Both the position numbers and the translations under genes were made by a program. A model generated the notes under the pieces. It saw only the letters and a list, made by a program, of their open reading frames with translations, was not told the DNA's origin and did not search any database. From NCBI GenBank assembly GCA_023271875.1, contig JALPWY010000006.1, positions 1 to 62,361 on the forward strand: a DNA stretch of 62,361 nt. The letters are read 5' to 3'. The stretch is from Nitrospinaceae bacterium. GTDB taxonomy: Bacteria; Nitrospinota; Nitrospinia; Nitrospinales; VA-1. Of the stretch, positions 25,062 through 36,957 are shown one piece after another. Within the stretch, counting starts at the first letter, position 1. Every line of letters begins with the position of its first letter.

Positions 25062-25823
25062 ATGAAAATGAAAAAAAAACAAAAAGAAAATTTTAATCTT
25101 CAGTTAAAACGAGGATTCATCACGGTAATTCTTGGACTTTTATTTGCTGTTAGCTCGACACAGTTAATCTATGCCAAAAATGCAATCAAACCTCAATTAA
25201 CTGAGGAGGCCCGAGTTCTTTTTGATATGGAGAAGCAGTTGTTTAATGCCCGTATGAATGTTGACTGGGAGAAAATGCATAGTTTGCAGCACCCGGAATT
25301 TAGAAAAAAGGTCTCTGTGACTGAAATGCTATACTTTGAAGGATGGGCGCCGACGGATTATAGAGAAAAGGCAAAACAGAATGCGCATATTTCAGGTGCT
25401 TATGTTCCTAGCGTGGATTATATGAAAAAAAATATATATAAAAAAGATCCTCTAGGCTTTCCTGTGAAAAGAAGATATGTGTGGAGCGGGAATCCCTACC
25501 TAAGAATAAAAACGTATTCTTTAGAAAAAATTTCTATAAGCACAGATGGGAAATACGCTAAGCTGAAGGTGATGCTAAAAGGCCGGGAGAGATTAAACCC
25601 GGCTATAGTAAGAGGAGGGCATTACGAGTTTCCTGCACAGTATTCCAAGACCGATTATTGGGAAAAAGTAAATGGGAACTGGGTAATTACATTATTATCC
25701 GCACCAGCTAGCGTGAGTGGAACAGGAACTCTTAAGTTTTTTGTTCCTAATGATAAAAGCGGTTGGGGGAAAGCAGAATTCGTGGAAATAAACCCCTTAG
25801 ATCTCAAGCTTTCATTAAAATAG
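25062..25823 (+). CDS. Secreted hypothetical protein
   Basis: The 253-residue protein has a long basic n-region and a signal peptide (FITVILGLLFAVSSTQLIYA). The mature part starts as a helix (LTEEARVLFDMEKQLFNARM) and then has beta-rich segments such as KYAKLKVMLKGRERL and TDYWEKVNGNWVITL, which suggests an NTF2-like/SnoaL-type fold. No catalytic motif is recognised. Its C-terminal end lies just before the aminotransferase ATG at 25856, 32 bases on, so the two could be co-transcribed. Confidence 0.7.
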   Translation: MKMKKKQKENFNLQLKRGFITVILGLLFAVSSTQLIYAKNAIKPQLTEEARVLFDMEKQLFNARMNVDWEKMHSLQHPEFRKKVSVTEMLYFEGWAPTDYREKAKQNAHISGAYVPSVDYMKKNIYKKDPLGFPVKRRYVWSGNPYLRIKTYSLEKISISTDGKYAKLKVMLKGRERLNPAIVRGGHYEFPAQYSKTDYWEKVNGNWVITLLSAPASVSGTGTLKFFVPNDKSGWGKAEFVEINPLDLKLSLK

Positions 25824-25855
25824 AGCCTAGCAAGGATTTTTCTTCAGAATTGTTT

Positions 25856-27013
25856 ATGAGTATCGATCTCCCCTTCCATAGATCTTGGTTCGATGACGAT
25901 GAAATTAATGAAGTTGTTGAAACCTTAAAATCCGGTTGGCTTACTACGGGTCCGCGAACAAAACGATTCGAAGATGACTTCAAAGAGTACGTTGGGTGTG
26001 ATTATGCCATCGGGTTAAATTCCTGCACAGCGGGTCTCCATTTAGCTTTGGCGACACAAGGATTCGCGCCTGGCGATGAAGTTATAACTACAACAATGAC
26101 ATTCCCCGCAACGGCGAATGTAATACTCCATGAGCGTCTTTGCCCGGTTTTTGTAGATGTGGAACCAGGAACGCTGACGATGGATGTCAGTCAAATCCCA
26201 GAAAAAATAACACCCAAAACAAGGGCAATTATTCCAGTTCATTTTGCAGGGCATCCGTGTGACATGGATCCCATTATGGATCTAGCTCAGAAGCACAAAC
26301 TTCTAATTATAGAAGATGCGGCCCATGCTCTGGAAACAAAATATAAAGGTCGTAAAATAGGCAGCTTGGGAAACCCAACCGCGTTCAGTTTTTATGCAAA
26401 CAAAAATATTACGACTGGTGAAGGTGGAATGTTAACAACTAACAACGAATCATTCGATGGAATGGTTCGGGTCATGCGCTTGCATGGCCTCAGTCGAGAT
26501 GCCTGGAAACGCTTCGGGAAAGGCGGTTTTTCTCAATGGGAGCTTACGCTGCCCGGGTTCAAATACAATATGGCAGACATAAATGCCGCGCTGGGAATAC
26601 ATCAGCTAAAAAAAATTGGTCGCTTTTTAGAAATTCGAAAAAAATATGCAGCAATGTATGATGAAGCGTTTTGTCAGATTCCAGAATTAGAAATACTTAA
26701 AACAAAAGATTATGCCGAGTCATCACACCATCTGTACATTATTGCGTTGCGCTTGGAACAATTATCGATAACTCGTGACCAGTTTATTGATGCGATTCAA
26801 TCGGAAGGTATAGGGGTAGCTGTACACTATCAGGCACTTCATCTACAACCTTTTTACAAAAAAGAATTTAATACTCGTTTGGAAGCGTACCCTGTTGCTA
26901 CTAGTTACTCAGATAGAATTCTTTCCATTCCTCTTTATCCACGTATGTCAACTCAAGATGTTGAACGAGTATCCAATGTGGTTGTGGATCTAGTTTTACG
27001 TAACCGTAGGTAA
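25856..27013 (+). CDS. DegT/DnrJ/EryC1/StrS-family PLP aminotransferase
   Basis: The protein of about 385 residues is a sugar-aminotransferase-type PLP enzyme: GWLTTGPRTKRFEDDF, GLNSCTAGLHLAL, VFVDVEPGTLTMD, VPVHFAGHPCDMD-like segment, EDAAHALE, and the PLP lysine in SFYANKNITTGEGGM (about residue 183). These enzymes place an amino group on keto sugars for polysaccharides or glycolipids. I chose the ATG at 25856 because the family N-terminus starts there (IDLPFHRSWFDDDEI); a longer frame from 25763 overlaps the previous gene. No other sugar-nucleotide genes are adjacent. Confidence 0.9.
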   Translation: MSIDLPFHRSWFDDDEINEVVETLKSGWLTTGPRTKRFEDDFKEYVGCDYAIGLNSCTAGLHLALATQGFAPGDEVITTTMTFPATANVILHERLCPVFVDVEPGTLTMDVSQIPEKITPKTRAIIPVHFAGHPCDMDPIMDLAQKHKLLIIEDAAHALETKYKGRKIGSLGNPTAFSFYANKNITTGEGGMLTTNNESFDGMVRVMRLHGLSRDAWKRFGKGGFSQWELTLPGFKYNMADINAALGIHQLKKIGRFLEIRKKYAAMYDEAFCQIPELEILKTKDYAESSHHLYIIALRLEQLSITRDQFIDAIQSEGIGVAVHYQALHLQPFYKKEFNTRLEAYPVATSYSDRILSIPLYPRMSTQDVERVSNVVVDLVLRNRR

Positions 27014-27064
27014 AATATAGCAACTTTTTGAGTACTTGCAAAAATATCAAAGCAAACCCAATTT

Positions 27065-27670
27065 TTAATAGTTAGCAATTTTTTCTTTTATGCGGCGAAC
27101 AAGTTCCTGATAATTATTTTTAGAAATTACTTTATAGAGTTGCGACCGCATATTATTTCTCATGCTGATTTCATCTAGATCAACATCTACTACCTGCCAT
27201 TGATCGCGGTATTTTTGTAAGTGGAAATCAATATTGATTTCTCCTTCCTTTTCATGAACAACAGTAAGTGGAACATTGGATTTTGATTCATTAATAGTGG
27301 TTTGACCATAAATCAATTTGAGCGCAGAAAAGAATTGCCCAGAGTTTGGGAAGGCTTCCTTGATAAACATACGGCTAAGAAGATCGATAAACACTTTTTG
27401 TTCAGTTAAGGAACGTTTCTTCCAGTATTTTCCTAGTGCCTTGCGGCTTATTTCTCGTATATTCAGAAGTGCAAGTGCACGATAAGAGAGAATAGCGTTT
27501 TCTTTAACTTCCTCGGGAGTTAACGGTTTCCCTGTTTTTAAATTGGTAATAGAATTCAGCAATATTTCCACTGTATTGCGGGGTGATGCTTCTTTAGCAA
27601 TAACCGGGGAAAACTCAAATAAAGCCAAAATAAAAACCGTTAAATAAATCCAATTTTTACGAGAAAGCAT
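27065..27670 (-). CDS. MlaC/Ttg2D-type phospholipid-binding ABC transporter periplasmic protein
   Basis: The 201-residue protein has a signal peptide (cleavage near VIAKEA) and the MlaC fold: an N-terminal helix, SRKALGKYWKKRSLTEQKVF, then FIDLLSRMFIKEAF, and a C-terminal beta-sheet ending WQVVDVDLDEISMRNNMR then a terminal helix. MlaC shuttles phospholipid between membranes in the Mla pathway. The MlaFEDB genes are not nearby, so it may work with a remote system. Confidence 0.86.
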   Translation of the reverse strand: MLSRKNWIYLTVFILALFEFSPVIAKEASPRNTVEILLNSITNLKTGKPLTPEEVKENAILSYRALALLNIREISRKALGKYWKKRSLTEQKVFIDLLSRMFIKEAFPNSGQFFSALKLIYGQTTINESKSNVPLTVVHEKEGEINIDFHLQKYRDQWQVVDVDLDEISMRNNMRSQLYKVISKNNYQELVRRIKEKIANY

Positions 27671-27777
27671 AGTTATGATAAATTAGTAATTAGAAATTGA
27701 ACGGGGGTTTAATACCGATTTTCCCAAAAATTAAGTATAGCCTGTTTTACTTAAACTAAAAAAATAATTTTCTTTAG

Positions 27778-28518
27778 ATGAGTCTAGCTTTGTCAGGGAA
27801 GGGTCTTTTATTTTCGATACTTTTTGTAGGTTTGGCGAGTCAGGAAACGGGTTTAATTAAAGAACTAGACCACAATTACAGTTTGGCCAAATCAACGGAT
27901 GATTTATACACGTTAGAAGCATTGATCAAGAAGTCCTTAAAGACCTTTCCAGAGTCGGACAAGCTTTTCTGGAGGTTGGGAAGAGTTTACTTCAAGCTTG
28001 GTGAAACATTTCCATCTGAATCCAAAAAAATCTATTTTTTTTCGCTATGCATGGCGCAGACAAAAAAAACGATTGGAATTAATTCACAGTCCGCCAATGG
28101 ATATTTTTTTAACGGCCTTTGCAGCGGAACTCTGGGTCAGACTCAAGGTATCTGGAGTAGTTTGGGAACCATTGCACCGTTTAAAAAAGATATGGAAACG
28201 GCCATTAATTTAGACCCATCCATTGAAGAAGGTGGGCCGCACAGAGCGTTGGGAAACCTTTATTTAAAGCTCCCTTTTGTATTAGGGGGGGATCTAGAAC
28301 GTTCAATTGCACATTTTCAAAAAGCTATTCAACTTGGCTCTGAATTTGGAGAAAATTATCTTGGCCTTGCTGAGGCCTATATCGAAAACGGAGATTTTAT
28401 TTTAGCAAAGGGTATACTACACACACTTCTTAATATGAAATTAAGTTCGCAAAAAGAGGAGTCCGTTCTTGAATGGAAGACTCAAGCCTTAGGCTTCTTG
28501 AGGAAAATACAGAATTGA
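27778..28518 (+). CDS. TPR-like protein resembling the TRAP-associated TatT family
   Basis: The 246-residue protein has a hydrophobic N-terminus (GLLFSILFVGLASQ) and helical repeats: FPESDKLFWRLGRVYFKLGE, a GTIAPFKKDMETAINLDPS box, and GGPHRALGNLYLKLPFVLGG. The last two segments match TatT-type proteins (TPR-like partners of some TRAP solute systems). No TRAP transporter is nearby. It lies 15 bases before recN on the same strand, so the two may be co-transcribed. Confidence 0.65.
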   Translation: MSLALSGKGLLFSILFVGLASQETGLIKELDHNYSLAKSTDDLYTLEALIKKSLKTFPESDKLFWRLGRVYFKLGETFPSESKKIYFFSLCMAQTKKTIGINSQSANGYFFNGLCSGTLGQTQGIWSSLGTIAPFKKDMETAINLDPSIEEGGPHRALGNLYLKLPFVLGGDLERSIAHFQKAIQLGSEFGENYLGLAEAYIENGDFILAKGILHTLLNMKLSSQKEESVLEWKTQALGFLRKIQN

Positions 28519-28533
28519 TAAACGCTGAATATA

Positions 28534-30228
28534 ATGCTGAAAGAATTAAGGATAAATAATTTTGCTATTATTGATAACCTGAATGTCGAATTCACGTCTG
28601 GTCTTACAGCGCTGACGGGGGAAACGGGTGCCGGGAAGTCAATTATTATAGACGCTCTCAACCTAATTCTTGGGGGTAGAGCTGATTCCAATTTTATTCG
28701 CACAGGAGAATTATCGGCAACCGTTGAGAGTGTGTTTGAGATTACAAATCTACAAACGTTAGATATCCTTTCAGAATTGGGCATCAACGATAATAACGGA
28801 GAGGTCGTTTTAAGGCGAACGATATCTAATACGGGGAAAAATCGTTGCATGGTTAACGACTGCGCGGTTACTGTTGGTGTCTTAGCGAAGCTAGGAGACC
28901 GGCTAGTTGATATTCATGGCCAGCATGATCATCAGGCATTACTCAATTCGGAAATTCATGTTGACCTTCTCGATTTGTATGGGAAAACCATGGATGAAAG
29001 AAACAAGTTTTCTAAAAAATATTTTACATATCTAGAAAGTCTAAAGAAATTAGAAGATTTAAGCTCTAAAGAAAGTGATCGCATGCAACGAGAGGATTTA
29101 CTGCGGTTTCAAATTAATGAAATTGATAAAGCCAGTCTTTCACTGAACGAGGAAGATCTCCTCAAATCAGAAAAAAATAAATTGCAATATGCAGAAAAAA
29201 TTCACGAGTCGGTGAAATCAGTTCTCAACTTAATTGCAGAAAAAGAAGGAGCGGTCCTTGAAGAATTGGGTGTAGTGAAAAGAGAATTAGAGTCGCTTCC
29301 TTCTTTGGATCCGGAGTTGGGAAAACAGGCACAACGAGGGCAATCCGCTTTTTGTGAGATTGAAGAACTAATTGGAGAGTTGAGAGACTATGCTCATAAG
29401 ATAGAATTCAATCCATCTCGTCTTGAAGAAATAGAAGATCGTTTATCGGAAATCAACGGGCTAAAACGTAAATACGGCGGGGGTATTAATTTGGTTTTGG
29501 ATTACCGTGAGAAAATTTCTACCGAACTCGATACTCTCTCTTGTTTCCATGAAAATATGGAAAAGGTTCAAAAAGAGATAAAGCTACACCAGACCATTTT
29601 GTCAGAGCTTTCTGTGGTGTTGGCAGAAAAAAGGGAAAAAACAGCCGGTGTATTTAAAAAAGATGTAGAGAAGGAACTTTGTGACCTTGGCATGAAAGAT
29701 GTGAGGTTGAAAGTGCAATTCAACTATGAAGGGGATGACACCAATTTTGTGAAATTTCGAAACCAAAAGGTGAAATTAAATTCAACGGGGTTGGGCACAA
29801 TAGAATTTTTATTTTCTCCTAACCTGGGAGAAGACCTAAAGCCTCTCGCTAAGATAGCTTCAGGGGGAGAACTTTCCCGGCTTATGCTGGCATTAAAATC
29901 AAACCTCAATAAGCAAGATACTATTCCTGTAATGGTTTTCGATGAGGTCGATACGGGGATAGGTGGAAAAATTGCCGAGGTGGTGGGGAGTAAATTAAAA
30001 AAAATTGCTACCGAAAAACAAGTGTTCTGTATTACACACCTACCCCAAATTGCGGGCAAGGCAATTTCACACTTTGTGGTGTTTAAAACAGTGAAAGCGA
30101 AACGGACTTATTCCAGCATTCGTGAACTTTCGGAGCAAGAAAGAGTAGAAGAAATTGCAAGGATGTCCGGTGGGAAAAAAATCACCGAGACTACTCTCAG
30201 CCATGCCAAGGAAATGATCCAGCCTTAA
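28534..30228 (+). CDS. recN: DNA repair protein RecN
   Basis: The 564-residue SMC-like ATPase acts in double-strand-break repair. It has the N-terminal LRINNFAIIDNLNVEF, Walker A GETGAGKS (about 29-36), IHGQHDHQALL, two long coiled-coil arms, the signature ASGGELSRLMLALK, Walker B VMVFDEVDTGIGG, and the D-loop/His FCITHLPQIA. Length fits the family. It is convergent with thiC across a 130-base gap in which I see no clear terminator. Confidence 0.95.
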   Translation: MLKELRINNFAIIDNLNVEFTSGLTALTGETGAGKSIIIDALNLILGGRADSNFIRTGELSATVESVFEITNLQTLDILSELGINDNNGEVVLRRTISNTGKNRCMVNDCAVTVGVLAKLGDRLVDIHGQHDHQALLNSEIHVDLLDLYGKTMDERNKFSKKYFTYLESLKKLEDLSSKESDRMQREDLLRFQINEIDKASLSLNEEDLLKSEKNKLQYAEKIHESVKSVLNLIAEKEGAVLEELGVVKRELESLPSLDPELGKQAQRGQSAFCEIEELIGELRDYAHKIEFNPSRLEEIEDRLSEINGLKRKYGGGINLVLDYREKISTELDTLSCFHENMEKVQKEIKLHQTILSELSVVLAEKREKTAGVFKKDVEKELCDLGMKDVRLKVQFNYEGDDTNFVKFRNQKVKLNSTGLGTIEFLFSPNLGEDLKPLAKIASGGELSRLMLALKSNLNKQDTIPVMVFDEVDTGIGGKIAEVVGSKLKKIATEKQVFCITHLPQIAGKAISHFVVFKTVKAKRTYSSIRELSEQERVEEIARMSGGKKITETTLSHAKEMIQP

Positions 30229-30361
30229 TTAGATCATCTATTTCTTTTTGAAGTTATTTATCAATTAGTACAATTGAGAAAGACTTCACTCAATTATATT
30301 TTTTAATAAAGCTGGAGTGTGGTTTTTTATTTAGCAAGTCGTCTATGACTCAGTCAAAAGA

Positions 30362-32973
<2,612 letters not shown>

Positions 32974-32988
32974 GATTTGTTTCGTCTA

Positions 32989-33765
32989 TTAAATATCTAT
33001 CAAGCCATCGAGCGGGCTGCTAGCAGATGCATAGAGTTTCTTTGGTATGCGCCCTGCTTCAAAGGCCTGGCGTCCACATTCCACAGCAGCTTTCATAGCG
33101 CAGGCCATTTTAATAGGATCTTTTGCCCCTGCAATTGCGGTGTTCATGAGAAGTCCGTCTATTCCAAGTTCCATGGCCCTGCAGGCATCAGAAGCAGTTC
33201 CAACACCTGCATCGACAATGACTGGTACTTGCACAGCCTCAAGAATTAGTTTTATAGTAAATGGGTTACACACCCCGAGCCCTGATCCAATGGGCGCAGC
33301 TAGCGGCATAACGGCAGAGCAACCCACTTCCTCTAGTTTTTTACAAAGAACCACATCATCTGTGCAGTAAGGAAGTACCTGAAAGCCATCTTTTACCAGA
33401 ACTTTTGAGGCTTCTAGAGTGGCTTCATTATCGGGGAATAACGTTTTTTCATCACCAATAACTTCAACTTTAACCATATTTCCCAGCCCCGCTTCACGCG
33501 CAAGCTGACAAGTCATGACTGCCTCTTTGACCGTATAGCAACCAGCAGTATTGGGTAGAAAACAGTATGTTTTTGGATCGAGAAAATTAAGAATAGAGTC
33601 CTTGGTTTTATCTAGTTCGATACGGCGTACCGCTAAGGTGATCATTTCTGCCCCTGAGGCGGCTATGGCATCACGCGTTTCCTCAAACGACGCATATTTC
33701 CCTGTTCCAACAATCAAGCGAGAAGTGAATGTTCTGTCGCCTATCTTCAACTGTGATGAATTCAC
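32989..33765 (-). CDS. thiG: Thiazole synthase
   Basis: The protein of about 258 residues forms the thiamine thiazole ring from DXP, dehydroglycine and ThiS-thiocarboxylate. Motifs: [18 protein letters not shown], the active-site Lys in [10 protein letters not shown], the phosphate-binding [14 protein letters not shown] and [19 protein letters not shown] with [14 protein letters not shown] chose the GTG at 33765 ([13 protein letters not shown]), since known ThiG proteins start there. A frame from 33834 would add 23 unusual residues and overlap thiS. No good ribosome binding site is seen at either, so coupling to thiS is likely. Confidence 0.93.
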   Translation of the reverse strand: MNSSQLKIGDRTFTSRLIVGTGKYASFEETRDAIAASGAEMITLAVRRIELDKTKDSILNFLDPKTYCFLPNTAGCYTVKEAVMTCQLAREAGLGNMVKVEVIGDEKTLFPDNEATLEASKVLVKDGFQVLPYCTDDVVLCKKLEEVGCSAVMPLAAPIGSGLGVCNPFTIKLILEAVQVPVIVDAGVGTASDACRAMELGIDGLLMNTAIAGAKDPIKMACAMKAAVECGRQAFEAGRIPKKLYASASSPLDGLIDI

Positions 33766-33820
33766 TTTAAAGTCGTCAGAAAAATTTAGAAAGAATCTTA
33801 TAAAAAATACATTTTTAAAA

Positions 33821-34024
33821 TCAGAGTCCACCACCTACGGCATGAACAATTTCGACATTGTCTCCATCATGAATTTTGGTTTGCTTGAGTTTTGAGCTGG
33901 GTACAACTTCCTGATTCAGTGCTACGGCACAATGAGGTGAAACTATTTCCAACTCAAGCAACAATTCTGCTAAGTTGATACTGGAAGAGATATTTTTTTC
34001 TTCACCATTTATTTTAAGTACCAT
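33821..34024 (-). CDS. thiS: Sulfur carrier protein ThiS, with one residue beyond the Gly-Gly end
   Basis: The 67-residue ubiquitin-like protein carries sulfur as a C-terminal thiocarboxylate to ThiG. It has [32 protein letters not shown] and [12 protein letters not shown]. The ATG at 34024 gives the usual length; an upstream start at 34045 is possible. The frame ends GGGL, so a Leu follows the functional glycines. Either the extra residue must be removed or the protein is activated differently. It is the first gene after the TPP riboswitch. Confidence 0.9.
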   Translation of the reverse strand: MVLKINGEEKNISSSINLAELLLELEIVSPHCAVALNQEVVPSSKLKQTKIHDGDNVEIVHAVGGGL

Positions 34025-34116
34025 CGTTAGGAAGCCCTGGCTCAATCAAACTAAAATAAAGTTCAATCGAAATTTAAAACCATAACTAGGTGGGGCTGAG
34101 TAAAGAAAGGGAACGC

Positions 34117-34152
34117 AAAAAAAAAGCTACAACCAAGTAAGGGATCATAGCT
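34117..34152 (-). terminator. Rho-independent attenuator below the TPP riboswitch
   Basis: On the minus strand AGCTATGA pairs with TTGTAGCT (two wobbles) around a 12-base loop, followed by nine T. It lies between the TPP aptamer and thiS, as expected for transcription termination when TPP is bound. Confidence 0.75.
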
Positions 34153-34171
34153 ATGCTAAAAGCTCTATCCA

Positions 34172-34250
34172 CTTCCCTTCGCTGGTATTAGCCAGATCAG
34201 GTTCAAAGGGTTGCCCTTTAAAGACTCTCAGAAAATCACCCCTAGGGAAC
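34172..34250 (-). promoter_or_regulatory. TPP riboswitch (THI element) of the thiSGEC operon
   Basis: Read on the minus strand, the sequence holds the THI-box landmarks: a P1 strand TTCCCT, GGGGTGATTTTCTGAGAG, a short P3 arm (GGGCAACCC), the highly conserved TGAACCTGATCTGGCTAATA and CCAGCGAAGGGAA, closing P1. It precedes thiS by about 150 bases with a terminator between. When TPP is plentiful, the terminator should form and switch the operon off. Confidence 0.95.
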
Positions 34251-34338
34251 TACTTTTGACTTTGTACAGCAGACTAACGTAAAAAAAAAACATGTCAAGA
34301 TATATTGACCTTAAAACAATATTTGGTATAGTTCGTCC

Positions 34339-35019
34339 ATGAATTTTTTCAAGTTTGGTGTTATTGGTTTTATCATATTGAATTATATTGTTTTGGGTTG
34401 TGGAAAAGCTCCTAGTCAGTTCTCCAATATCCCTTCTCAGTCTCTGTCAAAATTTGACCGAGAATTATTCGCAAAGGCCACATTGCACCAGCTGAAGGGG
34501 CAAATCGACTCTGCCATTGTGCTGTGGAAAAAGTTTTTACAAAGAAACCCAAATTCTTTCGAAGCCAGAAATAATTTAGGTTTGCTTTACTACGCTAATG
34601 ACGAGATTGTACAGGCCATCTACCACTACGATCAGGGGCTCAAATTGAGACCGAGAGAAGATAAACTTAAAATGAACTTGGTGCGCGCACTAAAAGTTCA
34701 GTCCGCTATCCTTGAAGAAAATAGGGAATATGATGAGGCAATAGTGGGTCTCAGTAGAATACTTCAATTGTCTCCGGCTAAAGAACAGGAAGCTATTGAG
34801 AGGCAGATAGAAGGTTTAGAGGATCAAATTTTTAAACAAGTTAAAAAATCTGACTCGATGGGAGAATATCAGGAATTCCTGAAAAAATATCCACGCAGCC
34901 CTGGAAATTCGGATGAGGCTAGGCTATGGATTGAAAATAAGTTGAAAGCTAAAAAAATGGGTAACCAAGGGTCATTGTCTTCTGATTTTCAACCCAATCT
35001 AGCAACCGAATCGAGATAG
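34339..35019 (+). CDS. TPR-containing lipoprotein
   Basis: The 226-residue protein has a lipoprotein signal (GFIILNYIVLGC, lipobox VLGC at residues 18-21) and at least three TPR units: LKGQIDSAIVLWKKFLQRNP, SFEARNNLGLLYYANDEIV, and EYDEAIVGLSRILQLSPA, with a Lys-rich tail. It is likely a scaffold on the periplasmic face of a membrane. The partner is unknown. It lies 65 bases before the cyclase-like gene. Confidence 0.78.
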   Translation: MNFFKFGVIGFIILNYIVLGCGKAPSQFSNIPSQSLSKFDRELFAKATLHQLKGQIDSAIVLWKKFLQRNPNSFEARNNLGLLYYANDEIVQAIYHYDQGLKLRPREDKLKMNLVRALKVQSAILEENREYDEAIVGLSRILQLSPAKEQEAIERQIEGLEDQIFKQVKKSDSMGEYQEFLKKYPRSPGNSDEARLWIENKLKAKKMGNQGSLSSDFQPNLATESR

Positions 35020-35084
35020 ATTGTAAAATTTATTAATAATTTGTTCTTTCTTCAATGTGATACGGATAAAACGGGAGATTGAAG

Positions 35085-36062
35085 GTGGGTTTAACTACTC
35101 AAATTGATCAAAGTGAACTAGCTCGAGTTATTGAACGCGAGTGGTCTTATTTGCTGTCTGAGGCTGACCAGTGGAGTCTTCTTCGCGGTGAACAGGATAT
35201 GGAAATTTTGGAGCATGTCCTGCGATGTATTTTACATGTTGGCAATACACTTGAGTACGCTGAAGACTTTGCCGAGTGCACAAATGTACAAAACTCTGAT
35301 GGTGGATGGTCTAAGATATCTCATGCAGACAAAACGTCCATATGGATAACAACCTTCGTTGGTTTGAAGCTCTGCCGCGGGAACCTTATTCTAAATAACC
35401 CAAAAGTTGAAGAGTCAATCCAGCGCGCTCTGGAATATATCTTGTCTAGCCAGGAAGATGACGGGCATTGGTCGGACGTCGAATGGTCGCACTTGGATAC
35501 TACCTGTTCGGTGACAGTATTTCTTACAGTGTACCAGGTTACACACGATAAAAAAAATGATGATCGGATCAACAAAGCCCGTAAACAGGGATACGATTTC
35601 ATTATGAATTGGCAGCGTGACACGGGTTTATGGAAGGATGATATATTTCATCCCGCAGGGATCGAAACAACCGCGCACCTTATGCAATATACCTTGATAC
35701 CAGCATATTTTATGGATGGAATAGAAGATGCCCAAAAAATATGCCTTGAGGCAGCTGATAGTATGGTTGACGAGCAAGCAGAGAATGGATCGTGGGATGG
35801 TGAGAATATGGATCACACAATGGATGCCTGCCGCAATCTGATCTTGGTGGCAGATACGTTTAACCAAAAAGAAAAATACTCCTCTGTTATTCAAAAAGGA
35901 GTCCGTTGGCTTTTGGATGAAAAAAATGAACTGGGCTGGGGTGACTTTAAGGAAGAACCCAGTAATGTCGAAAGGACAGCGGACGGCTTGGATACGCTGC
36001 TAAAATACCGAAGGTTTTGTTCTAACGAACCGATGTCACATTTTTGGGCGTATAGCAAGTAG
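35085..36062 (+). CDS. Prenyltransferase/squalene-cyclase-like alpha/alpha-toroid protein
   Basis: The protein of about 325 residues has repeated QW-like/alpha-toroid units: NSDGGWSKISHADKTSIWIT, SSQEDDGHWSDVEWSHLDTT, NWQRDTGLWKD, DEQAENGSWDGENMDHTMDA and LDEKNELGWGDFKEEPSNVE. This matches short bacterial proteins of the terpenoid-cyclase/prenyltransferase superfamily. The DxDD motif of squalene-hopene cyclase is not seen, and the protein is half the length, so it is not a standard hopene cyclase. The GTG at 35085 has GGGAG seven bases upstream, preferred to a TTG at 35079. It precedes a nucleotidyltransferase by 46 bases. Confidence 0.72.
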   Translation: MGLTTQIDQSELARVIEREWSYLLSEADQWSLLRGEQDMEILEHVLRCILHVGNTLEYAEDFAECTNVQNSDGGWSKISHADKTSIWITTFVGLKLCRGNLILNNPKVEESIQRALEYILSSQEDDGHWSDVEWSHLDTTCSVTVFLTVYQVTHDKKNDDRINKARKQGYDFIMNWQRDTGLWKDDIFHPAGIETTAHLMQYTLIPAYFMDGIEDAQKICLEAADSMVDEQAENGSWDGENMDHTMDACRNLILVADTFNQKEKYSSVIQKGVRWLLDEKNELGWGDFKEEPSNVERTADGLDTLLKYRRFCSNEPMSHFWAYSK

Positions 36063-36108
36063 CAAAAGTTTTTATCATTTACCTTTCTTTATTAACTATA
36101 ATCGCTTA

Positions 36109-36858
36109 ATGCAAGCAGTTATTCTTCTCGCTGGATATGGATCCCGCCTCGGCCGTGACGATATCCCCCACAAAAGTCTTTTACCTTTTGATGCAGAGAC
36201 TTTGCTTTCAAGGCATCTTGCCTGTCTGGATTCTTTAGACGTAAGCTGTGTTTTTCTAGTGGTAGGTCATAACAAAGAGCATGTGAAGCTATATGTTGAG
36301 GGTCTTAATCTAGGGCTTGAATGCAAATTTATAGATAATGATTTGTATCGTACCACTGGAAACACTTTGTCCATGGTCATGGGTTTACGCTATTGCAGCG
36401 AAAATGTCGTCATCCTTGATGGAGATGTATTTTATCCTAAATCCGAGTTTTGCAAGTATGTGAAAAACTCAGAACCAACATCCTTCGCATTAATTCCTTC
36501 AGATATAAACGATACAGAATCAACCAAGGTATTGATTCGATCCGATGGTAAAATAGGAATGTTTGTTACTAAAAGGGACCCGACGCTCGAAGAGAAAACT
36601 GATTTTGATTTCATAGGAGAGGCCATTGGTTTTTTTAAACTCTCAACCGAAGATTGTAAAAAATTTATTGCGCACTATGAAAAGTTTGAGCCTGAATATG
36701 TTGAACTTTTATGGGAAATTCCTTTCAGTGATTTCGCTAAGACTGTAGACCTTGATGTCTGGTTGATTCCTCAAGGGCCAGATTGCTTTGAAATAGATAC
36801 TGAGGTTGACTACGAACAAGCATTATCGTCCTTCCAAAAATACAAAAATAGTTATTGA
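36109..36858 (+). CDS. NTP transferase (LicC-like phosphocholine/sugar-phosphate nucleotidyltransferase)
   Basis: The 249-residue enzyme starts with the nucleotide-binding motif MQAVILLAGYGSRLGRDDIP HKSLLPF, and has FIDNDLYRTTGNTLSMVMGL, the metal-binding VVILDGDVFYP, and near the end DCFEIDTEVDYEQAL. The NT-TN-spacing of the middle box resembles LicC-type CTP:phosphocholine cytidylyltransferases. It should activate a phosphorylated alcohol or sugar as a CDP or related derivative. The partner kinase or transferase is not adjacent. Confidence 0.8.
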   Translation: MQAVILLAGYGSRLGRDDIPHKSLLPFDAETLLSRHLACLDSLDVSCVFLVVGHNKEHVKLYVEGLNLGLECKFIDNDLYRTTGNTLSMVMGLRYCSENVVILDGDVFYPKSEFCKYVKNSEPTSFALIPSDINDTESTKVLIRSDGKIGMFVTKRDPTLEEKTDFDFIGEAIGFFKLSTEDCKKFIAHYEKFEPEYVELLWEIPFSDFAKTVDLDVWLIPQGPDCFEIDTEVDYEQALSSFQKYKNSY

Positions 36859-36957
36859 TCAACTTCCAGCTTCATTTGTTTTGCTTTCCTCACTACTTAA
36901 AACCCAATAAACGTGGTTTAATGAAAAATATTCAATTGTAACCATTTACGTTTTTAG

